Positions 47,237 through 55,544 of a stretch of 64,000 bases of DNA are shown here, one piece after another. A program made the translations under genes and the position numbers. The notes under the pieces are model-generated. The model was not told the DNA's origin, ran no database searches, and worked only from the letters and a program-made list of their open reading frames with translations. How positions within the stretch are numbered: the stretch's first letter is position 1; each line of letters begins with the position of its first letter. This stretch comes from CAWJLE01 sp963843645 (GTDB lineage: Bacteria > Chloroflexota > Anaerolineae > DAOTYC01): positions 1 to 64,000 of the forward strand of contig CAWJLE010000004.1 of the NCBI GenBank assembly GCA_963843645.1. The letters run 5' to 3'.

Positions 47237-48744
47237 GTGAATGTTCCACCGATCGCGTGGCTGCTGATCATGCCGCTGGCTGCTTCGCCCGTGGCGTACC
47301 TCACGGGGCACGTCGCCCAGGGGCCTCATGCCAGCTCTCGCAACGCTGACCGCCGCCCGGTGGGTGGCGCTGGCAGCGCTGTTGCTGATGCTTTATCCGT
47401 TCGCACTGACCGCAGCGTCACTTGCCCTCCACGTTCGCCGTTGGGCACAATCGACCTGACGATGCCGACGGGCTGACTCTGCTGATGGCGGCCACAGTGA
47501 TCGTGCTGGCGGCATGCGTTGTCGCTGTTCTCCGGGCCGTACATGGCCGGCGAGGAGGGCGAAGAAAAGTTCTACGCCCTGCTTCCTGGTCATGGTCGGT
47601 GCGATCATCGGGCTGGCGAGCACAGACGACCTGTTCAACTTGTGGCTCTGGTTCGAAGCCATGGCTGTCTCGTCGTACCTGCTGGTCGCCTTCTACCGGG
47701 ATCGGCCAGGTCTCTGGAAGCAGGGGTCAAGTACCTGGTGCAGAGCGCCGCCGGGTCTGTGCTCGTGCTGCTGGGCATCGCCCTGGTGCTGGCGCAAACC
47801 GGCGCGCTGGGCCTGGAGCAGATTCGGGCGGCAGCGACAGCGTCGCCCGGCTTTGCTGGCGGCCGGCGCGCTGTTTGTCGTGGGCTTCGGCGTCAAGGCA
47901 GCCTTGGTGCCGCTGCATACATGGCTGCCCGACGCTCACTCGCAGGCGCCCAGCGGGGTCAGCGCCATGCTCTCGGGGATCGTAATCGAGGCGGGCCTGG
48001 TGGCCATGCTGCGCGCCCTGGCGGTCGCTGTCCGGCGTGACGGCATCGTGGGGCGTGCTGTTGATGGGCTTTGGCGTGCTCAACATGCTGCTGGGGAACC
48101 TGCTGGCATTGCGCCAGCACGAGATCAAGCGCCTGCTGGCCTTTTCGAGCCTCACGCAGATGGGTTACATGGCTGCTTGGCATTGGGATCGGGATCTACA
48201 CGGGCCAGTTGGCCGGAGCCCAGGGCGGCGTCTTTCACTTGGTCAACCACGGCCTGATGAAGGGCCTGGCGTTTCTCGCCGCCGGCGCGCTGCTCTTCGC
48301 TTTGCACATGGCTGTAGGTGATCACGGCCCGCTGGTCGTCGCCGATCTCAAGCGGAGCGGCGCAACGCTACCCAGTCGTCGCGCTGTGCCTGAGCATCGC
48401 CGTTCTGGGGCTGGGTGGTCTGCCGCCGCTGGCCGGGTTTATGTCCAAGTGGCAGATCTTCGTCGCCGGCTTCGTCACCGGCAGGCCCGCAATCGAAGGT
48501 CTCACTGTTTTCGCGGCGCTGATGAGCGTTTTGTCGATGGCTTACTACGTGCCGTTGGTCAATGCCATGTATCGGCGGGAAACGTCGGAAGCGGTCGCCG
48601 CGGGGAAGGCGCTGCCCATCGTCATGGTCGTCCCGTTGGTTCTGCTGGCCGTGGCCGTGGTGGCAATCGGCGTCTGGCCCGCCCTGCTGCAGTGGCTCAC
48701 CGCCCCCGCCGGCAGCAGCCCTACTGGTCGCATTCGGGGGATAG
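47237..48744 (+). CDS. NuoM/NuoN-like antiporter subunit, frame-broken
   Basis: Restored length about 495 residues from GTG 47237, two bases after the NuoL-like stop. Motifs: GLASTDDLFNLWLWFEAMAVSSYLLV, GFGVKAALVPLHTWLPDAHSQAPSGVSAMLSGIVIEAG, RQHEIKRLLAFSSLTQMGYM, NHGLMKGLAFLAAGAL and GGLPPLAGFMSKW. About twelve single-base shifts break it, including 47321 (GGG|C), 47530 (GCT|G), 47585 (CTT|C) and 47852 (CCC|G), each an alternative third base. The stop is TAG 48742-48744. It is the second ion channel of the membrane arm. Confidence 0.82.
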
Positions 48745-48782
48745 GCGATGCAGTGCATTGGTGTTTCAGACGGGAGTTGGAA

Positions 48783-49097
48783 ATGACTCATTTGTTGTTG
48801 ACGCCGCCCGTGGCCTTCATCTTGTATGGGGTATTCGTGGGGATTCTGGCCTTGATCGCGCGATGGTTGGTAGGACCGGTCGAAGAGACGGCGGCGGAGC
48901 GAAAGACCTATGCCAGCGGTGAAGCGGGGCCACAGTACGTCGCGGCCCCCGGCTATCGCCAGTTCTTCATCATCGCCCTGTTCTTCGCCATCGTGCACAT
49001 TGGGGTCCTCATTCTCGGCAGTGAAGGCCGGTCGTGGACGGCGATGATCTATTTGATGGGGCTGTTCCTGGCCCTGGTGGTGCTGATCCTGGGCTGA
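48783..49097 (+). CDS. NuoA-like membrane subunit
   Basis: 104 residues, three helices. FILYGVFVGILALIARWLVGP and YRQFFIIALFFAIVHIGVLIL correspond to the NuoA pattern, but the YECG motif of true NuoA is altered (YASGEAGP). RBS GGGAGTTGG precedes ATG 48783. It closes the membrane-subunit block. Confidence 0.72.
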   Translation: MTHLLLTPPVAFILYGVFVGILALIARWLVGPVEETAAERKTYASGEAGPQYVAAPGYRQFFIIALFFAIVHIGVLILGSEGRSWTAMIYLMGLFLALVVLILG

Positions 49098-49155
49098 CGG
49101 GCCTCGTTTCGAGGCTCAGCGACGCCTGAACGTCGTCAGCGCGGAGGCTACAGAT

Positions 49156-49213
49156 GTCTGACACAAGTCTGACGCAATTTGCCTTAACATAAGCATTAGT
49201 CCGGGATTATACT
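49156..49213 (+). promoter_or_regulatory. Internal promoter with 11-bp direct repeats before the catalytic subunits
   Basis: GTCTGAC at 49156-49162 and 49167-49173 (11-bp period, followed by ACAA/GCAA), then TTTGCCTTAACAT and a TATACT at 49208-49213. There is no good -35. The layout matches response-regulator-activated promoters and would let the catalytic part be expressed separately from the membrane part. Confidence 0.55.
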
Positions 49214-49261
49214 ATTGGATTGAGAAGTGGTGGGGTCGGTGCGGATTGGAAGGGTGAGCCG

Positions 49262-51448
49262 ATGGAAAGTCGAGAAACGGTCGAGGAGCTCGTTCAGAGA
49301 GCCTCGGAGAGTCTGAAGGATTGGGCGCGATGCACTTCTCCTTGGGTGGTGCATTACAACAGCGGCTCGTGCAACGGATGCGATATCGAGATAGTCGCCG
49401 CGTCGACGCCGCGCTACGACCTGGAGCGTCTGGGCGTGAAGCTGGAGGGCAGTCCACGGCACGCCGACGTTCTGATCGCAACGGGGCCTGTCACCCGGCA
49501 GTCGAGGGATCGACTGCTGCGCATCTACGAGCAGATGCCCGAGCCAAAGCACGTCATGGCCGTCGGTTCGTGTGCAATCTGCGGTGGCGTTTTCGACGGC
49601 TGCTACAATTGCCTCGGAGGTATCGACCAGGTGATCCCTGTGGACGTGTACGTGCCTGGCTGCCCGCCGCGTCCCGAGGCGATCATCTATGGGCTGGTTA
49701 AGCTCTTGCACCGGGACGTCGCAAACCCTGGCGATCCGGGCAGCGCCAGGGCAGAGAGAGAAGGGAGCGTCAAAATGACAACGCAATCGTCCTTGGATCA
49801 GGCCGCTGACCTTCTGAAGCCGTGGGCCAGGGCAACGAACGCGCCCGAAGATGGTCGTCTGGACGTGCTGCTGGACATGAACGATCTGCTGGCTGCCGTC
49901 CAAATGCTGCAGGATGCTCGCTGGGGACATCTGACCTCGATCACCGGCGTCGATCCGGGCGTCGACACGGGCCAACTGGAGGTGATCTATCATTTCCGCT
50001 CTGGGGCGGCGGTCGTCGGCCTGCGTGTGCGAACGCCGCGAAACGCGCCTTCGGTCCCGAGCATCTGCGGCATCATTCCGTCGGCCAGCTTCCTCGAACG
50101 TGAGCTGAAAGAAATGTTCGGCATGGACACCATCGGGGCTCCTCATTTGGGAAGGCTCTTCCTGCCTGAGGACTGGCCCGAGGGCTTGTACCCGTTGCGC
50201 AAAGACGCTCGTCTCGACCGCATCACCGCCGAGCAGAACGGCGGAGGGCGACCGCCTGCGGCGAAAGAGAGGCCGGGGAAGTTCATCATCCCTATCGGCC
50301 CTCAACACCCGGCATTGAAAGAACCGGGGCACTTCGAGTTCGAAGTGGACGGTGAGGTCGTCACCGGCGCTTCGGCGCGACTGGGCTACGCGCATCGGGG
50401 CATTGAGAAGGCGACCGAAGCGCGCACCTGGGTGCAGGACCTCTACTTGCTGGAGCGGACGTGCGGCATCTGCTCGCACGTCCACGCCATGACCTACTGC
50501 CAGGGCGTCGAGAAGCTGGCGGGAGTGGAATGTCCTCCGCGGGCCAGGGCCATCCGCGTGTTGGTCGCCGAGCTGGAGCGCATTCACAGCCACATGCTGT
50601 GGTTAGGTGTGGGCGCCCACGAGGCCGGATTCGACACGCTGTTTATGTATGCCTGGCGTGACCGCGAAACGGTTATGGATTTGCTGGAGGCACTGTCGGG
50701 CAATCGGGTCAACTACTCGGTGAACGTACTGGGCGGCGTGAAGTTCGACGTCACGCCGGAGCAGGTCGGCGCCATCCTCAAGGGGCTGGACTTTCTTGAA
50801 GGCCGCCTGCACCATTACCTGGACGTGATCACGACGGACGAATCGTTCCTGCAGCGGACCGAGAATATCGGTACGATGTCGCGAGATCAGGCGGAGCGGC
50901 TGGGCACGGTCGGGCCGACGGCGCGCGCCTCCGGTGTGCTGCGCGATCTGCGCCTGGACGCGCCGTATGCGGCTTATCCGGACTTCGAGCTGAGCCCGGT
51001 CGTGGAGACAGGAGGCGATCTCCTGGCGCGCTTCGTGGTCAGGATAAAAGAGCTTTTCGAAAGCCTGCGCGTTATTCGAGAGGTCGTCCAGCACCTGCCG
51101 CCCGGAGAGCTGAGCGTTCGAATTCCGCGCAAGATCCCTGAGGGCGAAACCGTCAGTTGCACGGAGGCCCCTCGAGGCGAGCTGTACTACTTCATCAAGA
51201 GCCGCGGCGGCGATAAGCCGGACCGCGTGAAAGTGCGGACCCCGACGCTGTCCAATTGGGGCGCGGTCCTGTCGACGGTGATAGGCTGCCAGCTGGCAGA
51301 CGTGCCGATGATCCTGGCGGGAGTTGACCCCTGCTTCTCGTGCAACGACCGCATGGTGAGCATCCAGGGCGGTTCTGCCGGAGAGCAGCTTTGGACGTGG
51401 GAAGACCTGCGTCAACGTGGAATCGAGCACTATCGATGGAAAGCATAA
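49262..51448 (+). CDS. Group 4 [NiFe] hydrogenase: small subunit + 30-kDa domain + large subunit in one frame
   Basis: 728 residues. Residues 1-~165: NuoB/HycG-like small subunit, with HYNSGSCNGCDIEI, AVGSCAICGGVF and VPGCPPRPEAI giving the four Cys of the proximal [4Fe-4S]. Residues 172-~325: NuoC/30-kDa-like domain (WGHLTSITGVD, ELKEMFGMDTIG, LPEDWPEGLYPLRK). Residues ~335-728: large subunit with L1 motif ERTCGICSHVHA and L2 motif DPCFSCNDRM. Both CxxC pairs are present, so it binds Ni-Fe and is not NuoD. A 31-residue tail after DPCFSCNDR is the expected substrate of the protease gene downstream. C-D fusion is known (HycE); B-C-D fusion is unusual. An ATG at 49775 with AAGGGAG upstream and an ATGA overlap in another frame suggests the B and C-D genes may be separate and joined by an indel. 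Confidence 0.88.
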   Translation: MESRETVEELVQRASESLKDWARCTSPWVVHYNSGSCNGCDIEIVAASTPRYDLERLGVKLEGSPRHADVLIATGPVTRQSRDRLLRIYEQMPEPKHVMAVGSCAICGGVFDGCYNCLGGIDQVIPVDVYVPGCPPRPEAIIYGLVKLLHRDVANPGDPGSARAEREGSVKMTTQSSLDQAADLLKPWARATNAPEDGRLDVLLDMNDLLAAVQMLQDARWGHLTSITGVDPGVDTGQLEVIYHFRSGAAVVGLRVRTPRNAPSVPSICGIIPSASFLERELKEMFGMDTIGAPHLGRLFLPEDWPEGLYPLRKDARLDRITAEQNGGGRPPAAKERPGKFIIPIGPQHPALKEPGHFEFEVDGEVVTGASARLGYAHRGIEKATEARTWVQDLYLLERTCGICSHVHAMTYCQGVEKLAGVECPPRARAIRVLVAELERIHSHMLWLGVGAHEAGFDTLFMYAWRDRETVMDLLEALSGNRVNYSVNVLGGVKFDVTPEQVGAILKGLDFLEGRLHHYLDVITTDESFLQRTENIGTMSRDQAERLGTVGPTARASGVLRDLRLDAPYAAYPDFELSPVVETGGDLLARFVVRIKELFESLRVIREVVQHLPPGELSVRIPRKIPEGETVSCTEAPRGELYYFIKSRGGDKPDRVKVRTPTLSNWGAVLSTVIGCQLADVPMILAGVDPCFSCNDRMVSIQGGSAGEQLWTWEDLRQRGIEHYRWKA

Positions 51449-52383
51449 AGGACCTCATCCTCCTGGCAGTTTTTCCAGGGGGCATCGCGCTGGTTATCGG
51501 CGCTCTGCTGTACGAATGGGTCAACCGCAAGCTGGTGGCGCGGCTTCAAAACCGGCTGGGCCCGCCCTGGTTTCAGCCGCTGGCCGACCTGGTCAAGCTG
51601 TTGGCCAAGGATGAAGTCGTACCGGAGCGAAGCATCGGCATGCTGTTCCGGGGGCTGCCGGTCGTGGCGCTTGCGGGCGTGCTGACTGCAGCGCTCTACG
51701 TGCCCCTGTTCGGACTGGGGTCGTCGTACAGCTTCAACGGGGACCTGATTGTGACGATCTATCTTTTAAGCTTGCCGACGATGTGCATCGGATTGGCCGG
51801 AGCAGGCAATGCAGACCGCTTTTCGCTGGTCGGCGCGACCCGAACGCTCACCCAGTTCTTCTCCTACGAGGCGCCGTTTCTGTTGGGTCTGCTGGGCCCC
51901 GCGCTGGTTGCCGGCTCGTGGCAGATCAGCCACATCGCTGCCACCCTCGACGGGCGTTGGTTGCTGCTGACGCAGCCCATCGGATTCGCAGTGAGCCTGG
52001 TCGGTCTGATGGGCGAGTTGGAGCTGCCGCCCCTTGATGCGCCGGAGGCTGAGACCGAGATCGTGGCCGGCGCTCTCACCGAGTACAGCGGCCGCGGATT
52101 GGCGTTCTTCCGCCTGGCCAAGGACGCCGAGCTGGTGGTTGCACTCGGCCTGATCAGCATGCTCTACCTGGGCGGAGGTGCCAACCCGGCGCTTCCGGTG
52201 GCTCTCTCGGCGCTGATCTTTCTGGCAAAGACGCTCGGGCTCGTCCTGGTACTGGCCGTCTTGCAGACGATCTTTGCCCGCCTGCGGATAGACCAAGTCG
52301 TTGGACTATGGTGGCGATACGGCGTGCTGCTGGTGCTGGTCCAGTGGTTCGCGACGATCATGTGGGGGTTCGTGGTGACATGA
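51436..52383 (+). CDS. NuoH/HyfC-like membrane subunit
   Basis: 315 residues, eight helices. VARLQNRLGPPWFQPLADLVKLLAKDE is the conserved cytoplasmic loop of the NuoH/HycD family; ELELPPLDAPEAETEIVAG and EYSGRGLAFFRLAKDAEL are the acidic E-channel loops. It starts 13 bp inside the large-subunit gene. It anchors the hydrogenase module to the ion-pumping arm. Confidence 0.88.
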   Translation: MESIKDLILLAVFPGGIALVIGALLYEWVNRKLVARLQNRLGPPWFQPLADLVKLLAKDEVVPERSIGMLFRGLPVVALAGVLTAALYVPLFGLGSSYSFNGDLIVTIYLLSLPTMCIGLAGAGNADRFSLVGATRTLTQFFSYEAPFLLGLLGPALVAGSWQISHIAATLDGRWLLLTQPIGFAVSLVGLMGELELPPLDAPEAETEIVAGALTEYSGRGLAFFRLAKDAELVVALGLISMLYLGGGANPALPVALSALIFLAKTLGLVLVLAVLQTIFARLRIDQVVGLWWRYGVLLVLVQWFATIMWGFVVT

Positions 52384-52787
52384 GTTTTGGAACGATGCTG
52401 AAAGACACGCTGACGTCGCTGGTGAAACGACCCGCGACGGAAAAATATCCTTTCGAGCGGCAGTCTGTCCCGGCGCGCTTGAGGGGCATGGTGACGTGGG
52501 ATCGCCAGAAATGCACTGGCTGCGGCATTTGCGTGAAGGACTGCCCCGCCCGTGCGCTCGACCTGACGGTCATCGACCGCAAGCAGAAACGATTTCTAAT
52601 GCGCTACGCGATCGATCGCTGCATATTCTGCGCGCAGTGCGTCCAATCGTGTCCTCAAGATGCCCTGTCCATGTCCAGCGAGGAATGGGAGCTGGCGGCA
52701 CTGGACAAGGCTCCATTCACTGTGTGTTGGGGAGATGACGACGATGTCGAAGGAGCCGTGGCGGAGCGCACTGCGAAGGTCGCTTAG
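52380..52787 (+). CDS. NuoI/HycF-like 2x[4Fe-4S] ferredoxin subunit
   Basis: 135 residues. Two cluster motifs: CTGCGICVKDCPARAL and CIFCAQCVQSCPQDAL. It starts with ATGA overlap to the NuoH-like gene. It relays electrons between an external carrier (ferredoxin is the family norm) and the small-subunit cluster. Confidence 0.9.
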   Translation: MSFGTMLKDTLTSLVKRPATEKYPFERQSVPARLRGMVTWDRQKCTGCGICVKDCPARALDLTVIDRKQKRFLMRYAIDRCIFCAQCVQSCPQDALSMSSEEWELAALDKAPFTVCWGDDDDVEGAVAERTAKVA

Positions 52788-53259
52788 GCGCTGTGCGAGG
52801 TTCGGTGCCCGGCCGCGCGTCGCGATCGTGGGTGTGGGGCACGAGCTGCGTGGCGACGATGGGGCCGGACCAGCCGTCGTTCGGGCACTGGCGCGGCGGC
52901 TCGCTTGCAGTGAATGGTTGTCCGTCGTCGATGGCGGGCCGGCCCCCGAGAATCAGACGGGGCTGCTGCGGCGGTTCGGACCGGACCTGGTGCTCTTCGT
53001 GGACGCGGCACTGATAGGGGAAGCGCCGGGCGTGGCACGATGGGTCGACCTGGAAGAAATCGACGGGCTGAGCGCCTCGACTCACACGCTGCCCCTGCGG
53101 GTAGTGGGTCAGTATCTGTCGAGCGAGTTGGGCTGCACCGTGGCTCTGCTCGGGATTCAGCCGTGCACCAACGCCTTCGATGCTCCGATGTCACACGAGG
53201 TCACTGATGCGGTCCGCCGGATTGGGGATGCGCTGATCGAGGAGCTGCACGTTTTGTAG
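52744..53259 (+). CDS. Hydrogenase maturation endopeptidase (HycI/HyaD-like)
   Basis: 171 residues. VAIVGVGHELRGDDGAGPAVVRAL carries the Ni-recognition Glu/Asp (usually GNxLxxDDGxG), and DLVLFVDAALIGEAPG and STHTLPLRVVGQYL supply the remaining conserved acid and His. ATG 52744 is preferred (GGGGAG 9 bp upstream); ATG 52735 directly abuts that site. It removes the C-terminal tail of the large subunit after nickel insertion. Its presence confirms that the upstream protein is a true [NiFe] hydrogenase. HypA-F are not in the window. Confidence 0.88.
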   Translation: MSKEPWRSALRRSLRRCARFGARPRVAIVGVGHELRGDDGAGPAVVRALARRLACSEWLSVVDGGPAPENQTGLLRRFGPDLVLFVDAALIGEAPGVARWVDLEEIDGLSASTHTLPLRVVGQYLSSELGCTVALLGIQPCTNAFDAPMSHEVTDAVRRIGDALIEELHVL

Positions 53260-53312
53260 GTGTAGGGGAGATGAGCCGGCGAACCTTTGGAAGCGGCATT
53301 GACCTTATGTGA

Positions 53313-53455
53313 GCTTAAATTTGCCTTAAGGTTCCCTTAAGGTGGCCATGATTTCGGGTTAAGGACTTCGACTTGCCGAAGTGCTATTCTGATAAAGTAA
53401 GCAATTGAGAAGGGCGGCACTAAAGACCGTCCGAACGTGCCTGGCCGGCGTTAGA
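53313..53455 (+). promoter_or_regulatory. Duplicated regulatory element, copy 2: three TTAA boxes plus -10
   Basis: GCTTAA (53313), CCTTAA (53324) and CCTTAA (53335) are spaced exactly 11 bp. The -10 TATTCT is at 53385-53390, 45 bp from the last box, the same as in copy 1. The downstream block (GCAATTGAGAAGG, CGGCACTAAAGACC) is also conserved. No plus-strand gene follows before 54137, so it could drive a small RNA, a long leader of the ATPase operon, or be a relic. Confidence 0.65.
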
Positions 53456-53836
53456 GGGCGACCCACGAAGAGAGAACGGTCGCTCCAATCGAAAAATGAC
53501 GATGAGCAGCGTCGGGCCGGCCGGAATGGCCGTGATTTGCGGTCCAACCCTTCGCTTTGACATTGATTTTCGCACATCGGTTTCACTGAGCCACTTTTCT
53601 GTGGGGCCACCCAACTCGAGCGCCGACGGTCCTCCTTTGCTCGTGGCAGCCACAGTGTAGTGTTCGCACCGGGGGCGTATGCCGCCGGTCGTTCCGTGCG
53701 CCAGCGCGAGGTCAAGCGGTAGCTGGCCTTCTTCTACCTCGCTCACGTAGGGCTGCGTGGTGCTTGGGTTGGGCATCAGGATGTTCTGCGGCCAGGCGGC
53801 CGTGGCCCAATGCGGGGTCTTCCACCTGATCAACAC
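53420..53836 (-). CDS. Possible gene of unknown function
   Basis: An open frame of 138 codons on the minus strand, with a plausible start at an internal ATG near 53781 (MPNPSTTQPYVSEVEEGQLP). The middle (GPTEKWLSETDVRKSM, GPTLLIVIFRLERPF) looks protein-like. It overlaps the 3' part of regulatory copy 2. No family recognised; it may be a decaying gene. The remaining gene-free sequence of 53260-54136 holds only regulatory elements. Confidence 0.3.
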   Translation of the reverse strand: MLIRWKTPHWATAAWPQNILMPNPSTTQPYVSEVEEGQLPLDLALAHGTTGGIRPRCEHYTVAATSKGGPSALELGGPTEKWLSETDVRKSMSKRRVGPQITAIPAGPTLLIVIFRLERPFSLRGSPSNAGQARSDGL

Positions 53837-53996
53837 TCAAACACAGGTTGCACAGATCGACGAAGGACGTCGCCTGCCCTCCACCCGCGGACGGCACGCC
53901 TTCCGTCGCCCAAAGCAAGGGCACGCGGCATTGGCGTCGGATACGTCCGCTGCAGTTGTGGTACTGCGGCTTTGCCACAAATATGACACATTGACA

Positions 53997-54026
53997 TTGA
54001 CATAAATGATAGAATAGGACTATACT
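53997..54026 (+). promoter_or_regulatory. Promoter of the V/A-type ATPase operon
   Basis: TTGACA (53997-54002), 18-bp spacer, TATACT (54021-54026); an additional TTGACA lies 6 bp upstream. The leader to the first start (54137) is about 105 nt. Confidence 0.7.
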
Positions 54027-54136
54027 CAGAAATTGAACACGATTGAAGTGCAAGCAACGGCAGCGGAAACGGCCATGAGTGCGCGCGGCGCATATCCCGC
54101 TGCTCACGTGCTCAGGAGAATGAGAGGCGCGATTTG

Positions 54137-54445
54137 ATGGAAAAGTTGATCCAGCAGGTGCTCGACATCGAGCGGCAGGCGCAGGCGACACACGACGAAG
54201 CCAGGCGCGAGGCGGAGAAGCTGACCGCACAGGCCGAGCTCGAGGCTCAAGCCCTGATCGAGAGGGAGCGAGCTGCCGCAGAGGAGGAAGCTCGCCGGCT
54301 GGTGGAGAACGCCCAGGCGACGGAAGAATGCGCGCGCATCCTTTCTCAGGCTGAGGAAGAGGCCCATCGAGCGGAGGCGCTGGCGATGAATCACATGGAT
54401 CGCGCGGTTGGCTTTGTGCTCGACCAGGTGGCGGGCAGAGAGTGA
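54137..54445 (+). CDS. V/A-type ATPase peripheral-stalk subunit G/H-like
   Basis: 102 residues, almost entirely an Ala/Glu/Arg-rich coiled coil (IERQAQATHDEARREAEKLTAQAELEAQ..). This is the expected composition and place (first gene) of the archaeal AhaH/Thermus G subunit, which pairs with subunit E as stator. Confidence 0.78.
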   Translation: MEKLIQQVLDIERQAQATHDEARREAEKLTAQAELEAQALIERERAAAEEEARRLVENAQATEECARILSQAEEEAHRAEALAMNHMDRAVGFVLDQVAGRE

Positions 54446-54451
54446 GGTCCC

Positions 54452-55513
54452 ATGGCGGGTGTTTCTAGCTACGCGGCCATTCACGCGCGGGTGCGTGCCC
54501 GGTACGCCAGCTTGCTCACGCCGCAAACGTGGACCAGCCTGTGTGAGGCCGAAGACCTGGGCACCGTGTTCGACTTGCTGAAGAACACAGCCTACGGGCC
54601 GAATTTGTTGGCCGTGGAAGACAAGGCCCTTACACCGCGGCGGATGGTCTATCAGATCAAGGGCCGGCTGGTCGAGGCTTACGGCACTGTAACTCGGGCG
54701 GCGCCGGTGTCCGCCCGCCAACTGCTGAGCCAGTTCCATCGGCGCTTCGAGGTGGACAACTTGAAGGCGGTGCTGCGCGGCATCGTCACCGGCGCGCCGT
54801 GGGACCGGGTGCGGTACGTGGTGTTCCCGCTGGGTCCGACTACCGTCGTTCCGGCGCAGGCCATGGTCGAAGCCGGAAGCGTGGGAGCCGCTGTCGAGCA
54901 GCTGCGCGGCACGCCGTATTACGACACACTCTCTCACGCCATGGAGCGCTACAACTCCGAGCAGAGCCTCTTCCCCCTGGAGGTGGCGCTGGACCTGGAC
55001 TACTGGCGCAAGCTGTGGGGCGACGTGAACCAGCTTCCGACCCGCGACCGGACGCAGGCGTTGCGCATCGTGGGGTCGCTGCTGGACATGAACAACCTGA
55101 TGTGGGCCATCCGGTACCGCGAGTATCACCACCTGTCCGAGGAAGAGATCATCAACTACACGCTTCCTTTCGGCTACCAGGTTCGTGACGACGATATTCG
55201 GGCGATCGCCGCGGGTGTGGACATAGCCCAGGTCGTGGGGCACATCTATCCCGACCTGGAGGACGTGGAAGCTCTGCTCCGAGAACCTCGCGCGGGCTTG
55301 CCGAAACTGGAGCTGGAGCTCCAGCGACGGCTGGGAGCGCGGTGCCGCGAGGCTTTCGTCGGCTATCCTTTCCACGTGGGCGTGCCGCTGGCCTACGTGG
55401 TGCTGAACGAGCTGGAGATTCAGGACCTGACCGTCTTGATTGAAGCCAAGGCTCTGCGGATGCCGGCCGCCGGGTTCCAGCCGTACCTGTTGCACGCGTG
55501 CGCGTCGGAATAA
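54452..55513 (+). CDS. atpC: V/A-type ATPase subunit C (V-ATPase d homologue)
   Basis: 353 residues, all-helical. N-terminal YAAIHARVRARYASLLTPQTWTSL; conserved VDNLKAVLRGIVTGAPWD and YREYHHLSEEEIINYTLPFGY. Subunit C is the funnel linking the central shaft to the membrane ring. 6 bp after the stalk gene. Confidence 0.85.
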   Translation: MAGVSSYAAIHARVRARYASLLTPQTWTSLCEAEDLGTVFDLLKNTAYGPNLLAVEDKALTPRRMVYQIKGRLVEAYGTVTRAAPVSARQLLSQFHRRFEVDNLKAVLRGIVTGAPWDRVRYVVFPLGPTTVVPAQAMVEAGSVGAAVEQLRGTPYYDTLSHAMERYNSEQSLFPLEVALDLDYWRKLWGDVNQLPTRDRTQALRIVGSLLDMNNLMWAIRYREYHHLSEEEIINYTLPFGYQVRDDDIRAIAAGVDIAQVVGHIYPDLEDVEALLREPRAGLPKLELELQRRLGARCREAFVGYPFHVGVPLAYVVLNELEIQDLTVLIEAKALRMPAAGFQPYLLHACASE

Positions 55514-55544
55514 CGGCGTATTCTTGTGAGGTGTTGGAGATCAT

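Noticed and set aside
49196..50593. Minus-strand open frame opposite the hydrogenase gene
   Set aside because: It lies opposite highly conserved hydrogenase domains, has no recognisable motif and has no RBS.
49262..51448. Calling the locus a complex I (nuo) operon
   Set aside because: The large subunit has both Ni-binding CxxC motifs and a cleavable C-terminal tail, and a hydrogenase protease gene follows; NuoD lacks these.
44619..53259. Calling it a formate hydrogenlyase
   Set aside because: No formate dehydrogenase (FdhF-like) or formate transporter gene is visible in the window.
43502..53455. Direct repeats as ends of a mobile element carrying the hydrogenase
   Set aside because: The copies are diverged, contain promoter features, and no integrase, transposase or target duplication is seen.
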